Shown: positions 1 through 8,768 of the stretch, one piece after another | Layout: each line of letters starts with the position of its first letter | Numbering within the stretch: the first letter of the stretch is position 1 | From: Pirellulaceae bacterium | GTDB lineage: Bacteria; Planctomycetota; Planctomycetia; Pirellulales; Pirellulaceae | DNA: 64,000 bases | Assembly (NCBI GenBank): GCA_020852965.1 | Contig: JADYZV010000044.1 | Location: 16,685 to 80,684, forward strand | Reading direction: 5' to 3' | Made by a program: the position numbers and the translations under genes | Notes under the pieces: generated by a model | What the model saw: only the letters and a program-made list of their open reading frames with translations | Told to the model about the DNA's origin: nothing | Databases searched by the model: none

Positions 1-363
1 AGCGACCATATCGGGGCAACCGAGATTATCCCCCATCACGCCGATGCCATAATCCTTGCCCGCCTTGCAGACCACACGAATCGTCTCTTCGTGCGCGCGA
101 GCCATGACGACCACGTAATTAGCTCCAGCCTTGGCCATCATCTCCGCTTCCAAATAGCCGCCGTCCATGGTTTTCAAGTCGGCGATGATGGGCGTTTCGG
201 GAAAGCGAGCACGCAATTCCCGGACGGCTCGCAAGCCTTCAGCCAGTATCAAAGGCGTGCCTGCCTCCAGCCAATCCACCCCGGCACGCAGTGCCAAGTC
301 GGCCGTTTCGAGAGCTTCTTCAATGGTAGTCACATCCAATGAAATTTGAACGATTGGCTTCAT
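1..363 (-). CDS. hxlA: 3-hexulose-6-phosphate synthase-like (partial, C-terminus outside window)
   Basis: This is the first 121 residues of an orotidine-5'-phosphate-decarboxylase-superfamily beta/alpha barrel, cut by the left window edge. It begins MKPIVQISLDVTTIEEA at the ATG at 363 and carries ADLKTMDGG around residues 60-68, the Asp-x-Lys-x-x-Asp catalytic signature in the form typical of 3-hexulose-6-phosphate synthase. A second family block, GIGVMGDNLG, lies near residues 108-117. Known members condense formaldehyde with ribulose 5-phosphate, or run the reverse reaction to make ribulose phosphate. The closely related 3-keto-L-gulonate-6-phosphate decarboxylase is the main alternative; the LKTMD form favours the synthase. 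The usual partner, 6-phospho-3-hexuloisomerase, is not visible in the window. Confidence 0.75.
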   Translation of the reverse strand, partial: MKPIVQISLDVTTIEEALETADLALRAGVDWLEAGTPLILAEGLRAVRELRARFPETPIIADLKTMDGGYLEAEMMAKAGANYVVVMARAHEETIRVVCKAGKDYGIGVMGDNLGCPDMVA

Positions 364-618
364 TTCGGCGAGTCCTCATGGTGGGGCTAGTGGGTAGATT
401 CAACCCCAAGAGCTTAGCGAAACCCGCCCCAATGCGGAAGTCCTGATGCCGACGCGTAATTAGCCACCTCGTAGGCTCGGAGCGAGGAATGGTGCAGACG
501 CGCAACAGGTCCTATGCAGTTACGGCATGGGCCACGTGGAAACTTCGCATCCGTCTTGAGGGGACTCAAGTTGGATCGGCGGAGAGGAGTAGCGACGGAG
601 CGGCGGAGCGAGCAGCGA

Positions 619-2433
619 CTATGCGGCGTGCTTGACTGGTTTGGGAATAGCCAGATTGAACAGGCCGAAGATCTCGTCCTGGCTGAGTCCTGTGGAGCGC
701 GGCGGGCCGGCGTCGGCAAAGAGTTGATTGAAGAGATCGCGTTTCTGCTCCAGCACCTCGTGGATGCGCTGCTCGATCGTGTCGGCGGCCATCATCCGCG
801 TAACGGTCACCGGTGCCGATACGCCAATGCGGTGGGCGCGATTGATGGCTTGATCCTCGACGGCTGGATTCCACCAGCGATCAAATAGAAATACATAGTG
901 GCAAAACTGCAGATTCAAACCAACGCTCCCCGCGCCGTAGCTCATCAGGATCAAGTGCTTGGAGGGATCCTCCTTGAACTGCGCTAGTACTGCGTCGCGT
1001 TTACTCGATGGAATGCGCCCGTGATACTGCATCGGACCGAAGCGTTGCAATGGCTCGGCAATCTTCTCTAGCGTCTCGACCCATTGGCTAAAGACGATCG
1101 CCTTTTGCCCACTGGCGGCGATCTCCTCCATGTCTGCTTCGAGCCGTTCGAGCTTGCAGCTCGATCCACTGGCGGGATCGAAGTTGCAAATCTGTTTCAG
1201 TCGTAAGACTAGCTCGAATACGTGTTGGATCGTCAGCGTCTCACCCATGTCCGACAGTTGCACGACTCCTTCGTCTTCGGCGGTGCGGTAGCTGTCGTAC
1301 TGCGCTGGCGACAGTTCCAATTCTGCATCGCGAACCATCTTGGGCGGCATCTCGGTGAGGACCTTGTCCTTGGTGCGCCGCAGAATGTGATCACGAGTCG
1401 CCAAGCTGATGCTCTTTAGATTCATTTCGCTGCGCAAGTATCCCGGCGAAAGAAATTCAAAGATGTTGATCAAGTCCTCGACAGAGTTCTCGATAGGTGT
1501 ACCGGTCAGCGCCCACGAACGGCCGCGCGGTAAAGCGCGCACAATCTGTGCCGTGGTGCTATTGCGATTTTTAATCCGCTGAGCCTCGTCGAGCACCACC
1601 AAATCGAAGTGGGCGTTCGGATCGTCTAAGATGGCTTTGTCGCGCATCAACAATTCGTAGTTGGCGATGCGAACCGGAGTATTGTGTTGCTGCCATATCC
1701 AATTGCGCTTGGTAGCGTCCCCTTCGATCACGGTCACGGGGATTTCCGGTGCCCACTGCCGGAATTCGCGGACCCAATTGGTGACCAGCGGTTTGGGGCA
1801 GACCAGGAGTACGTTGCGCAATTGCCCGGCAAGGAGCAGCATGCGTATGGTGGTGATCGCCTGCATGGTCTTACCCAACCCCATTTCGTCTGCCAAGATG
1901 GCTGTCTCGCGCGGAAACAAAAATGCGATCCCTTCCATTTGGTAAGGGAACGGATCGAACGGGAAAGTCAATTGAGCAGAGCTCATCAGAGCTTCCAACG
2001 GCGGCTGCAGGACAAAATAGAGCCGGTCTTCGAGCTTCACCAAGTCGGCTGGTGGCGCAATGCGAGTGCGTTTGTTTTGCGAACTCGCTCCCGAGTGTTT
2101 TCCCCTCTGGTCGCTTGCACTTGAACTCGTTGGGGGCGCAGCGGGCTGAGTGCGTGACGCAGCAGTTCCCTGCTGAGTAACATCAGCGGGCGCGACGAAC
2201 TCGGTCGCCTCGGGAAAGGTAAAGCCGATGGTAGCTGGCAATTTGGATTGCAGGCGAATCGACAAGCACTCGACCGACAGCGGCAACACTTCGCTGGAGT
2301 GCAAATCGATGTCCAAACTGCGCCCGAGTTGGTTCGACCAGCCGGTAGCCAGCGCCTCGACGTTGAGCGGGCTGGCTATGGAAGAAGTCGCTTCGTAGAA
2401 CTCGATGCCAGCCCAGTTATTTTCGCTGTTCAT
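619..2433 (-). CDS. SNF2-family DEAD/DEAH-box helicase
   Basis: A 604-residue Swi2/Snf2 ATPase. Motif I (ADEMGLGKT) lies near residue 185, motif II (LDEAQ) near 280, motif III (LTGTPIENS) soon after, and the C-terminal RecA lobe has AIVFSQW, GAGSVGLNLQ and NRAHRIG (near residue 530). The first 150 residues are poorly conserved and include a low-complexity Ser/Thr/Gln linker. Such proteins use ATP to translocate on duplex DNA and remodel DNA-protein complexes, for example stalled RNA polymerase; the exact target here is unknown. I chose the ATG at 2433, 16 bases after the upstream stop; an ATG at 2481 would add 16 residues and overlap the upstream gene. The pair looks co-transcribed. Confidence 0.85.
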   Translation of the reverse strand: MNSENNWAGIEFYEATSSIASPLNVEALATGWSNQLGRSLDIDLHSSEVLPLSVECLSIRLQSKLPATIGFTFPEATEFVAPADVTQQGTAASRTQPAAPPTSSSASDQRGKHSGASSQNKRTRIAPPADLVKLEDRLYFVLQPPLEALMSSAQLTFPFDPFPYQMEGIAFLFPRETAILADEMGLGKTMQAITTIRMLLLAGQLRNVLLVCPKPLVTNWVREFRQWAPEIPVTVIEGDATKRNWIWQQHNTPVRIANYELLMRDKAILDDPNAHFDLVVLDEAQRIKNRNSTTAQIVRALPRGRSWALTGTPIENSVEDLINIFEFLSPGYLRSEMNLKSISLATRDHILRRTKDKVLTEMPPKMVRDAELELSPAQYDSYRTAEDEGVVQLSDMGETLTIQHVFELVLRLKQICNFDPASGSSCKLERLEADMEEIAASGQKAIVFSQWVETLEKIAEPLQRFGPMQYHGRIPSSKRDAVLAQFKEDPSKHLILMSYGAGSVGLNLQFCHYVFLFDRWWNPAVEDQAINRAHRIGVSAPVTVTRMMAADTIEQRIHEVLEQKRDLFNQLFADAGPPRSTGLSQDEIFGLFNLAIPKPVKHAA

Positions 2434-2449
2434 AATGTTCCGGACGTTG

Positions 2450-2983
2450 CTATGCGGCTTTGGCGATTGGGTGGGCTTCAAGCAAGGCGTCGACGACGCG
2501 CTGAAAGGGCTCGGTTAGGTCGAAGTTACTACCAAGCTGGCTCAGGCAAGCGGTGAGCGGCGTTTCAAGTTCCGGCTGAGCAGCCAGGATTGACAGGTGC
2601 CACGGCTCGATATGCAGCGATTGCAACTCGCCGGGGCTCCCCTGTGGGATATGAAAATTGGACGTTTCCCCCCCGGGTTCAAATTGCAAATGGGCCGAAT
2701 GGACAGCGCAGACACTCGACAGGGCGAGTACGGCCGAGCAATCGGTAAGCACCACGGTCGGTTTGACCTTGGCCTTGCCAACCAGCGCCTTGGCGATTTG
2801 CTCGCCACATACAAAAGCGTCGATGGTGGGTCCATACAACAACATCTGAGCTCGACTCGGCCTGACCGGCATCGTGCAGTGAAACTCTAACGGTCGGGCA
2901 ACGTGATTGGTGATCAAGTAGCCGCCAAAGTAACCATGCTCCGGATGTCGGCGAACGGAAAGAAAGCCCAGTGAAGCAGTCAT
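2450..2983 (-). CDS. Conserved hypothetical protein upstream of the SNF2 helicase
   Basis: A protein of about 177 residues from the ATG at 2983, preceded by a GAGA-type ribosome site; an upstream in-frame start at 3121 would add 46 residues of less protein-like sequence. I recognise no domain. The sequence is soluble, with an N-terminal block reading SVRRHPEHGYFGGYLITNHV and no signal peptide or membrane segment. It ends 16 bases before the helicase start on the same strand, so the two are probably one transcript and this may be a helicase partner. That functional link is inference from position only. Confidence 0.6.
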   Translation of the reverse strand: MTASLGFLSVRRHPEHGYFGGYLITNHVARPLEFHCTMPVRPSRAQMLLYGPTIDAFVCGEQIAKALVGKAKVKPTVVLTDCSAVLALSSVCAVHSAHLQFEPGGETSNFHIPQGSPGELQSLHIEPWHLSILAAQPELETPLTACLSQLGSNFDLTEPFQRVVDALLEAHPIAKAA

Positions 2984-3206
2984 TCGATCTCGGTATACGG
3001 GATGTGATACGTGCGGGTATATCGTGGGATTAGCGTCGACGCTAAGTTCAGTTGTCGGAATCGCTGTTGTAGCGACTTTAGTGTCCGTGCCGGTTGCCCG
3101 ATTAAACCGCCAGATTGCCACGATTCGACCAATTCTGAGCCTCTAAATGCTCGACTCCGTTCCGCAGATGACTATACTGAGGGGAACTTGATCCGCAGCT
3201 CAACGT

Positions 3207-3683
3207 ATGGAGATGACTTACGTGGGAAACGAACCGACGCATTTTTCGCCGATTTTCAGCATCGATGTCTCCGCAGAACGCGGCTCGGCGATCCACGCTT
3301 CCAATACTAGCGAAGCCACCGTGGCGCTGTTGCACCAAGTCGTCATTGGCCAGCAAAAACAGAATCAATTGCTCGAGCAACTGGTGCAATCGACGGTCAA
3401 CGCTCAAAAACAGCGAGCCAATGAGCTGCAGCAATGGAAGGATGCCAACCCTCATCTGGCGAAGTCTTGCCGCCGGGCTGCCGAAAGCCTCTCTAAAGTT
3501 CAAGCTGACTTTTTGCAGTCATTGACCAATGAAATCGATGACAATGAAGAGGCTCTTAATGAAAGCGATTACATGCTCAATGAGTTTGTCGATCGCGTCG
3601 GCCCTCGTCTGGCCCACCTGAATGGCGTTCTACAGGTGCTAGCACAACTTGGAAGTGGTGTCCCAACGCAGCAACCCCAGTAG
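3207..3683 (+). CDS. Small coiled-coil hypothetical protein
   Basis: A 158-residue acidic, Gln-rich protein with no signal peptide. Residues 40-125 are a long helical stretch (for example QQKQNQLLEQLVQSTVNAQK) with heptad-like Leu/Val spacing that suggests a coiled coil. The start ATG at 3207 is followed by another at 3213; a GGAG sits too close to the second to decide. The gene is divergent from the helicase pair and stands alone before rsfS. I do not recognise a family; composition and length look like a lineage-conserved cytoplasmic protein, possibly structural. Confidence 0.6.
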   Translation: MEMTYVGNEPTHFSPIFSIDVSAERGSAIHASNTSEATVALLHQVVIGQQKQNQLLEQLVQSTVNAQKQRANELQQWKDANPHLAKSCRRAAESLSKVQADFLQSLTNEIDDNEEALNESDYMLNEFVDRVGPRLAHLNGVLQVLAQLGSGVPTQQPQ

Positions 3684-3884
3684 TTGTTCGACTCAAGGGA
3701 TCGTTGCCATTGCGTCAAGTTCCCCATGAAGTTTCTGGATTTGTGGCTGTGGAAAACTGGGAAGCCGCTATAATCGGGCCCATTAGACCGCCCAATGCCA
3801 CTATTGTAGGGTAACCCGACTTGTCAGTGAGCAGACGCCCTACGCGAACGCCTCGCTGCCAAGCAATGTACTCCACCAGCTATA

Positions 3885-4382
3885 ATGCTTATGAATCCAG
3901 AAGCTAACAAGCGAGACAAGAAGATCTTGCCACCGGTCGCGGCGTTACCGCATACCGATTCGCTCGGCGTCCGCGTACCGCCTGAGCAGCTCGAACAGTC
4001 CCGCCGAATGGCGCTGGCGGCAGTCAAAGCGGCAGCGGAAAATCGTGGACAGGACATCATTATGCTCGATTTGACAGAGCAGACGTCGCTGTTTGATTTT
4101 TTCGTGATCGCTTCGGGTTCGAGTCGTCGGCAATTATCCGCCATGAGCACCGAGATCGATCGCGTGCTCAAATATGACTTGCACGAGCGCAAGATGAGCG
4201 TAGCGGGCTATGAGGAGAGCCGCTGGATTGTGCTCGATTATGGCAGCTTGGTTGTCCACTTGTTCGACGAAGAGACACGCCAGTTCTATGACCTAGAATC
4301 GCTTTGGGCCGATGGCAAAGAGGTCGATATCGCGGAGATTGTAGCCGCCGCTTCGGCTCGGATGGCCAAGCTTACTGACTAG
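3885..4382 (+). CDS. rsfS: Ribosomal silencing factor RsfS
   Basis: A 165-residue RsfS/YbeB/Iojap protein. The family core covers residues 45-150, with DIIMLDLTEQTSLFDFFVIA, GSSRRQLSAM, SRWIVLDYGSLVVHLF and the terminal FYDLESLW block. Known members bind ribosomal protein L14 on the 50S subunit and block subunit joining in stationary phase or starvation. About 40 extra N-terminal residues precede the domain; ATGs at 3885 and 3891 are both possible. The stop is only 15 bases before argS on the same strand, so translation functions are grouped in one transcript. Confidence 0.92.
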   Translation: MLMNPEANKRDKKILPPVAALPHTDSLGVRVPPEQLEQSRRMALAAVKAAAENRGQDIIMLDLTEQTSLFDFFVIASGSSRRQLSAMSTEIDRVLKYDLHERKMSVAGYEESRWIVLDYGSLVVHLFDEETRQFYDLESLWADGKEVDIAEIVAAASARMAKLTD

Positions 4383-4397
4383 TTTGATACGGATATT

Positions 4398-6368
4398 ATG
4401 CAACTTCTGTCTCTGCTTCGCGCTCGGTTTGAACAAGCACTCTCCGGTTGGGTAGACGATCCCGCCGTGCACGCGCAGCGCGTCACGCTAGCACGCGACC
4501 CTCGCCACGGCGACTACCAAGCTAACATCGCCATGCCGTTGCAAAAGACGCTGGAGATGAAACCGCTAGACATCGCTGCGCGTTTGGTCGAGAAACTGAA
4601 CGTGGCCGACATCTGCCAAACACCGGAGATCGCCGGGCCTGGCTTTATCAATCTGCGTTTGAAGGACGAGTTTCTCGCCGAACATTTGCTAGCCGCGCTA
4701 GGCGACGAGCGGCTTGGAGTCGGCCACGTCTCGCCGCTGACCTATGTTATCGACTACTCGGCACCCAATGTCGCCAAGCCGATGCACGTTGGCCACATCC
4801 GCTCGACGGTCATCGGCGATGCACTCAATCGAATCTTGAGATTCCTGGGACACCATGTCATCTCCGACAATCACTTGGGGGACTGGGGAACGCAGTTTGG
4901 CATGATCATCTATGGCTACAAGCACTTCGTCGACCCCGCCGCCTACGCTCGGCAGCCCGTCGCCGAACTGAGCCGCTTGTATCGTTTGGTGCAGCAGATC
5001 ATCGCATATCAAGCTGCCAAGCCCAAAATGGCCGCTGCCTACGACGTCGTGCGACGAGCAAAGGAAAAAAAATCCGAGCTGCAAGCGGCTACCACCGAAC
5101 TGGCCTCCAAGCAGTCGGCAAAGCATAAGGCGGATCTCAAGCAAGCCGACAAGGAGTTGCGCGCGGCCGATGAACTACTGCACAGCTTGACCGAAAAGGT
5201 GGGTGCCGTTGAACAAGCCCCCGAGCTGTTGCAGCTCGCACAAAGCCATCCCGAGCTCGAACAGTGCGCACAGTTGGAGACAGCCAAGCTGCACGAGGGC
5301 GATCGCGACAGTTTAGCTCTGTGGGAACAGTTTTTGCCGCTGGCCATCACCGAAATTGAGACTGTCTATCGACGCTTGGGAGTCGAGTTCGACTTTACCT
5401 ATGGCGAGAGTTTTTATCAGCCTATGCTGGAAGGGGTCGTTGAGGAACTACTCCGCTCCGGCATGGCTGTCGAAAGTGAAGGGGCCATCTGCCTTTTCTT
5501 GGAAGGGTTCGATGCGCCGATGATCGTCCGCAAACGAGATGGCGCATTCCTGTACGCCACCACGGACATCGCCACCATCGAGTATCGCGTCGAACACTTT
5601 CACCCCGATGTAATCCTGTACGTCGTCGACCATCGCCAGAGCGAACACTTTTCTAAGCTATTCGCCGCCGCCAGGGCCATCGGTTATGACCGGTTGGAGC
5701 TGCACCACATCAGCTTTGGTACCGTGCTCGGCTCCGACGGCAAACCCTTTAAGACTCGTAGCGGCACCGTCGTCGGACTAGAAACGCTGCTCGATGAAGC
5801 GGTCGAGCGCGCCTACCAAGCGGTCTGCGACCCTCAACGATTGCAGAAGGCTGGCATCGAGATGAGCCACGACGAACAGCGTCACGTGGCCGCCGTGGTC
5901 GGATTGGGAGCGATCAAATACGCCGATCTATCGCACAATCGCACCAGTGACTACGAGTTTAATATCGAGAAGATGGTTCAGCTCGAAGGGAACACGTCTG
6001 CCTACATCCAATACATGGTCGCACGCGCAAATAGCATATTGCGCAAGAGCGGCGTTGAGCTCGATGCAGCAGCCCTCGACAACTTTGCTTTGCACCTGCA
6101 GCAACCAGCCGAACGAGATCTGGCATTGCAACTGCTGCAATTCGAAGATGCACTGCACCAGAGTGTCGAAGAGTATTATCCCAGTGTGTTGGCCAGCTAT
6201 CTGTTCGGAGTCGCCAAGCAGTTCGCAACCTTCTTTGATCAATGCCATGTGCTCAACGCCGATTCGCCCGAGTTATTACGCAGTCGTCTGCTCCTGTGCC
6301 ATGCCGCCGCGCGCGTGCTCAGCCAAGGGTTAAGACTCTTGGGAATCGGTGTTGTCGAGCGGATGTGA
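4398..6368 (+). CDS. argS: Arginine--tRNA ligase
   Basis: A 656-residue class I aminoacyl-tRNA synthetase. The N-terminal additional domain covers about residues 1-110, followed by the HIGH-like motif in SAPNVAKPMHVGHIRSTVIG, the catalytic core with GSDGKPFKTRSG in the KMSKS position, and a C-terminal DALR anticodon-binding helical domain starting near residue 535 and ending in LGIGVVERM. It charges tRNA-Arg with arginine. It is longer than the roughly 550-590 residues of many bacterial ArgRS because of a charged, Lys/Ala/Glu-rich helical insertion at about residues 204-285 that looks like a coiled coil. It lies 15 bases after rsfS. Confidence 0.95.
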   Translation: MQLLSLLRARFEQALSGWVDDPAVHAQRVTLARDPRHGDYQANIAMPLQKTLEMKPLDIAARLVEKLNVADICQTPEIAGPGFINLRLKDEFLAEHLLAALGDERLGVGHVSPLTYVIDYSAPNVAKPMHVGHIRSTVIGDALNRILRFLGHHVISDNHLGDWGTQFGMIIYGYKHFVDPAAYARQPVAELSRLYRLVQQIIAYQAAKPKMAAAYDVVRRAKEKKSELQAATTELASKQSAKHKADLKQADKELRAADELLHSLTEKVGAVEQAPELLQLAQSHPELEQCAQLETAKLHEGDRDSLALWEQFLPLAITEIETVYRRLGVEFDFTYGESFYQPMLEGVVEELLRSGMAVESEGAICLFLEGFDAPMIVRKRDGAFLYATTDIATIEYRVEHFHPDVILYVVDHRQSEHFSKLFAAARAIGYDRLELHHISFGTVLGSDGKPFKTRSGTVVGLETLLDEAVERAYQAVCDPQRLQKAGIEMSHDEQRHVAAVVGLGAIKYADLSHNRTSDYEFNIEKMVQLEGNTSAYIQYMVARANSILRKSGVELDAAALDNFALHLQQPAERDLALQLLQFEDALHQSVEEYYPSVLASYLFGVAKQFATFFDQCHVLNADSPELLRSRLLLCHAAARVLSQGLRLLGIGVVERM

Positions 6369-6434
6369 GTGAAATGTAGATACTGAAAGTATTTGCCTGT
6401 CTTCACAGCACGCAGCAATTGGACCAATCCCAAC

Positions 6435-6566
6435 GTGGCCCGACGCTAATGTGGCTCGACGCTAATGTGGCCCGACGCTAATGTGGCCCGACGCTAATGT
6501 GGCCCGACGCTCCGCCGTCGGTATCTGCACACGGACTCTTAACGTGGCCCGACGCTCCGCCGTCGG
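6435..6566 (+). repeat. Family A repeats: 16-bp tandem array plus two hairpins
   Basis: Four head-to-tail copies of GTGGCCCGACGCTAAT (6435, 6451, 6467, 6483; one has a C-to-T change) run into two full hairpins, CCGACGCTCCGCCGTCGG, ending at 6521 and 6566. The tandem units are the left arm of the hairpin plus AAT, so the array looks like slippage of a half-element. It fills much of the 362-base gap between argS and the MORN protein. The same hairpin recurs near 29.84, 45.08 and 47.99 kb. Confidence 0.85.
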
Positions 6567-6730
6567 TACCTGCTCACAAATCTCCCAGCACCCCACGGCT
6601 GGCCGCCCTTAGGTGGGGGGAGCATGTTCCCCCCGTTTAATTGCGATAATCGTCAAAGTTGTACTGCCTGAGTTTCCGATAAAGTTAGAGACGTGACTCG
6701 TCGGCAGTTTTCATCGAAGCGAGGGATGTA

Positions 6731-8140
6731 ATGGCAACGAAAAAGCAATGGTCTGTGATTTTGTCAGTCGCTGTGGCAAGCTCGATGGCACGAGCTGAGC
6801 CGCCAGCCAGCGAGTTGACTTTGACACTCGATTCTCCCAGCGTCGCCGTCGTAGAAAGCGTCATCGAGGGGAGTAGCATCGAGCGCGGGCCTGTGGCCTC
6901 AACGGCAGCAACTGCAGAGCGTCGCAGCCCGCCCGCTGAGAAGGAGTCTCAACCGGCACGAATTGCCCGCTCGGTGATGGAGACGCCGCGGATTAAATCC
7001 CCAGCGGTCCCGTCGCCCACGACATCCAGCGGAACTCGCCTCAAATCATTGCTAGTTAGCCATGGGGCCGGCAACAACAATCTAGAATCCGATGGCGAGG
7101 AATGCGGCTGCAAGGAATCCATCGCGGTCGGACAAGCCGATGGCCAAGTTGCTAGCGCAGCGGAGATGATTCGCCAGCGTTTCCCTAACGGCAAGCCGCA
7201 AGTCGAACGCTGGGTCATCGAAAACACCAAGGGCAATATCGTCAATCATGGCAAGTACGTCGAGTACGATGCGCGAGGCTCGGTCGTTTTGTCGGGCAGC
7301 TACGTGCAAGGCCAACGCGAAGGTGAGTGGACCCAACAAATCACTGGCGAGCAAGTTCAGGCCCTGCTTAGCCAGCGCGATCGGGACTTCGCAGCACCTT
7401 TTACTTCTCGAGCATCCTTCAAAGCCGGAAAGCTCGTTGGTGACTGGACAGTCGTGGACGGCAAGGGGCGACTGATGAGCTCTTGGTCCTACGTAGACGG
7501 TGCGCGCCATGGCACGTCCTCGCTGTTCAATTCGAAAGGTGAAGTGACGCAATCCATTACCTATAAGAACAACCTCGCTGACGGTCCTGCTCGCTTGGCC
7601 GAGGCGGGCGCAGCGGTCAAGGACACGACCTTCACCGAAGGGCTGATGTTGCGTCAAGTCGACAAGTGGTACCCAGCGGTAGCTGGTAAGCCACGCGTGC
7701 TGCAGTCGCAAGAATCGCAATTGGTCCCGATGCCCTTCAACGTGGCCAGTAGCGATTGGGCCAATAGTTCAATCACCTACCAATCCGCCGCTGCCACCGA
7801 GCCGATTCGTCACGGCTTGGCGATTACCTTTTACCCTAACGGCCAGCGCGAATCGGAAGGGAACTACGATCGTGGGCGACGCACGGGCACGTTTGCGTGG
7901 TGGTATTCGAACGGACAACAAAAGACAGTGGGTGAGTACGGCGGTGACAAAGAGGATGGTGAGTGGACGTGGTGGCATGAAAACGGCATGAAGCAAGCCA
8001 GCGGTTTCTACGCGGACGGACGCAGGGTCCAAGAGTGGTCGCTATGGAGTAACGATGGCAAGCTTGTCAAACGCACGACCTCCAATAATGCTTCCCAAGT
8101 TGCTGATCGCGATACGAGCGAAGACACTCTCAATCGCTAG
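6731..8140 (+). CDS. Secreted MORN-repeat protein (YwqK-like)
   Basis: A 469-residue protein with an N-terminal signal peptide (hydrophobic residues 8-20, cleavage likely after ARA) and a low-complexity Ser/Pro/Glu-rich region to about residue 130. Several MORN_2-type repeats follow, with the pattern G-x-W/F-x5-NG/KG-x-G-x-Y-x-x-G-x-x-x-G. The clearest are at residues 175-205, 240-275 and 360-460 (FYPNGQRESEGNYDRGRRTG, WWYSNGQQKTVGEYGG, WWHENGMKQASGFYADGRR). MORN_2 proteins are often named YwqK-family, but function is not established; extracytoplasmic scaffolding is the usual guess. The start ATG at 6731 follows GAGGGATGTA. A hairpin terminator follows the stop. Confidence 0.75.
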   Translation: MATKKQWSVILSVAVASSMARAEPPASELTLTLDSPSVAVVESVIEGSSIERGPVASTAATAERRSPPAEKESQPARIARSVMETPRIKSPAVPSPTTSSGTRLKSLLVSHGAGNNNLESDGEECGCKESIAVGQADGQVASAAEMIRQRFPNGKPQVERWVIENTKGNIVNHGKYVEYDARGSVVLSGSYVQGQREGEWTQQITGEQVQALLSQRDRDFAAPFTSRASFKAGKLVGDWTVVDGKGRLMSSWSYVDGARHGTSSLFNSKGEVTQSITYKNNLADGPARLAEAGAAVKDTTFTEGLMLRQVDKWYPAVAGKPRVLQSQESQLVPMPFNVASSDWANSSITYQSAAATEPIRHGLAITFYPNGQRESEGNYDRGRRTGTFAWWYSNGQQKTVGEYGGDKEDGEWTWWHENGMKQASGFYADGRRVQEWSLWSNDGKLVKRTTSNNASQVADRDTSEDTLNR

Positions 8141-8170
8141 AGCATTCCTGAAAACCGACACTTCATCAGA

Positions 8171-8209
8171 ACTCGCTCCCAAGCCCTGTGGCTCGGCAGC
8201 GAGTTTTTT
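8171..8209 (+). terminator. Rho-independent terminator after the MORN-repeat gene
   Basis: Stem ACTCGCT (8171-8177) pairs with AGCGAGT (8198-8204), immediately followed by a T run (TTTTTTC). It lies 30 bases after the stop at 8140. Confidence 0.7.
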
Positions 8210-8252
8210 CGTTGCATCACTCGAACCTTCGCGCTGAATGCGACCTTTTTTT

Positions 8253-8694
8253 GATCGGCCCCATGCCAGCTTGCCTGGCGTGAGCCTAGTTTTATGATCG
8301 GCCCCATGCCAGCTTGCCTGGCGTGAGCCAAGTTTTACGAATAGAACGCGACGCCCCAGCCTTCCCACTTTTCCACCCGCCCGCCACTTCAGGTGGCGAG
8401 CGGGTGGAAAAGTGGGGGCTTTGTTGAGGGCCTCGATCTATACTAAAAACTCGTTCACCTGTGAGACAAGCTCACTGGGGTCCAAACATCTATACTAAAA
8501 ACTCGTTCACCTGCGAGACAAGCTCACTGGGGGCCAAAGATCTATGCTCAAAACTCGTTCACCTGTGAGACAAGCTCACTGGGGTCCAAAGATCTATACT
8601 AAAAACTCGTTCACCTGTGAGACAAGCTCACTGGGGTCCAAAGATCTATACTAAAAACTCGTTCACCTGTGAGACAAGCTCACTGGGGTCCAAA
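8253..8694 (+). repeat. Family C composite element, copy 1 (with 5 tandem 52-bp modules)
   Basis: Three modules lie in order. Module 1 is a 43-bp unit beginning GATCGGCCCCATGCCAGC, present twice head to tail (8253-8295 and 8296-8338). Module 2 is a long hairpin at 8364-8416 whose 24-base arms (CCCACTTTTCCACCCGC...) pair with one mismatch around a TTCAG loop. Module 3 is a 52-bp unit containing GTGAGACAAGCTCAC, repeated five times without spacers at 8435, 8487, 8539, 8591 and 8643. The other two copies, at 19.6 and 37.1 kb, have one or two of module 3. It ends 74 bases before pckA. No coding frame explains it, and the outer terminal repeats seen in the other copies are absent. Confidence 0.85.
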
Positions 8695-8768
8695 GGGCCA
8701 ACTTTATATGCGTTTCCAGCTCGCCCCCTCCTCGCATGCCGTCCAACTAGAATCGGTGCTATTGAAAC

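Noticed and set aside
8435..8694. Possible CRISPR array
   Set aside because: Five 52-bp units are directly abutted with no unique spacers, and no cas gene is present; it is a simple tandem repeat.
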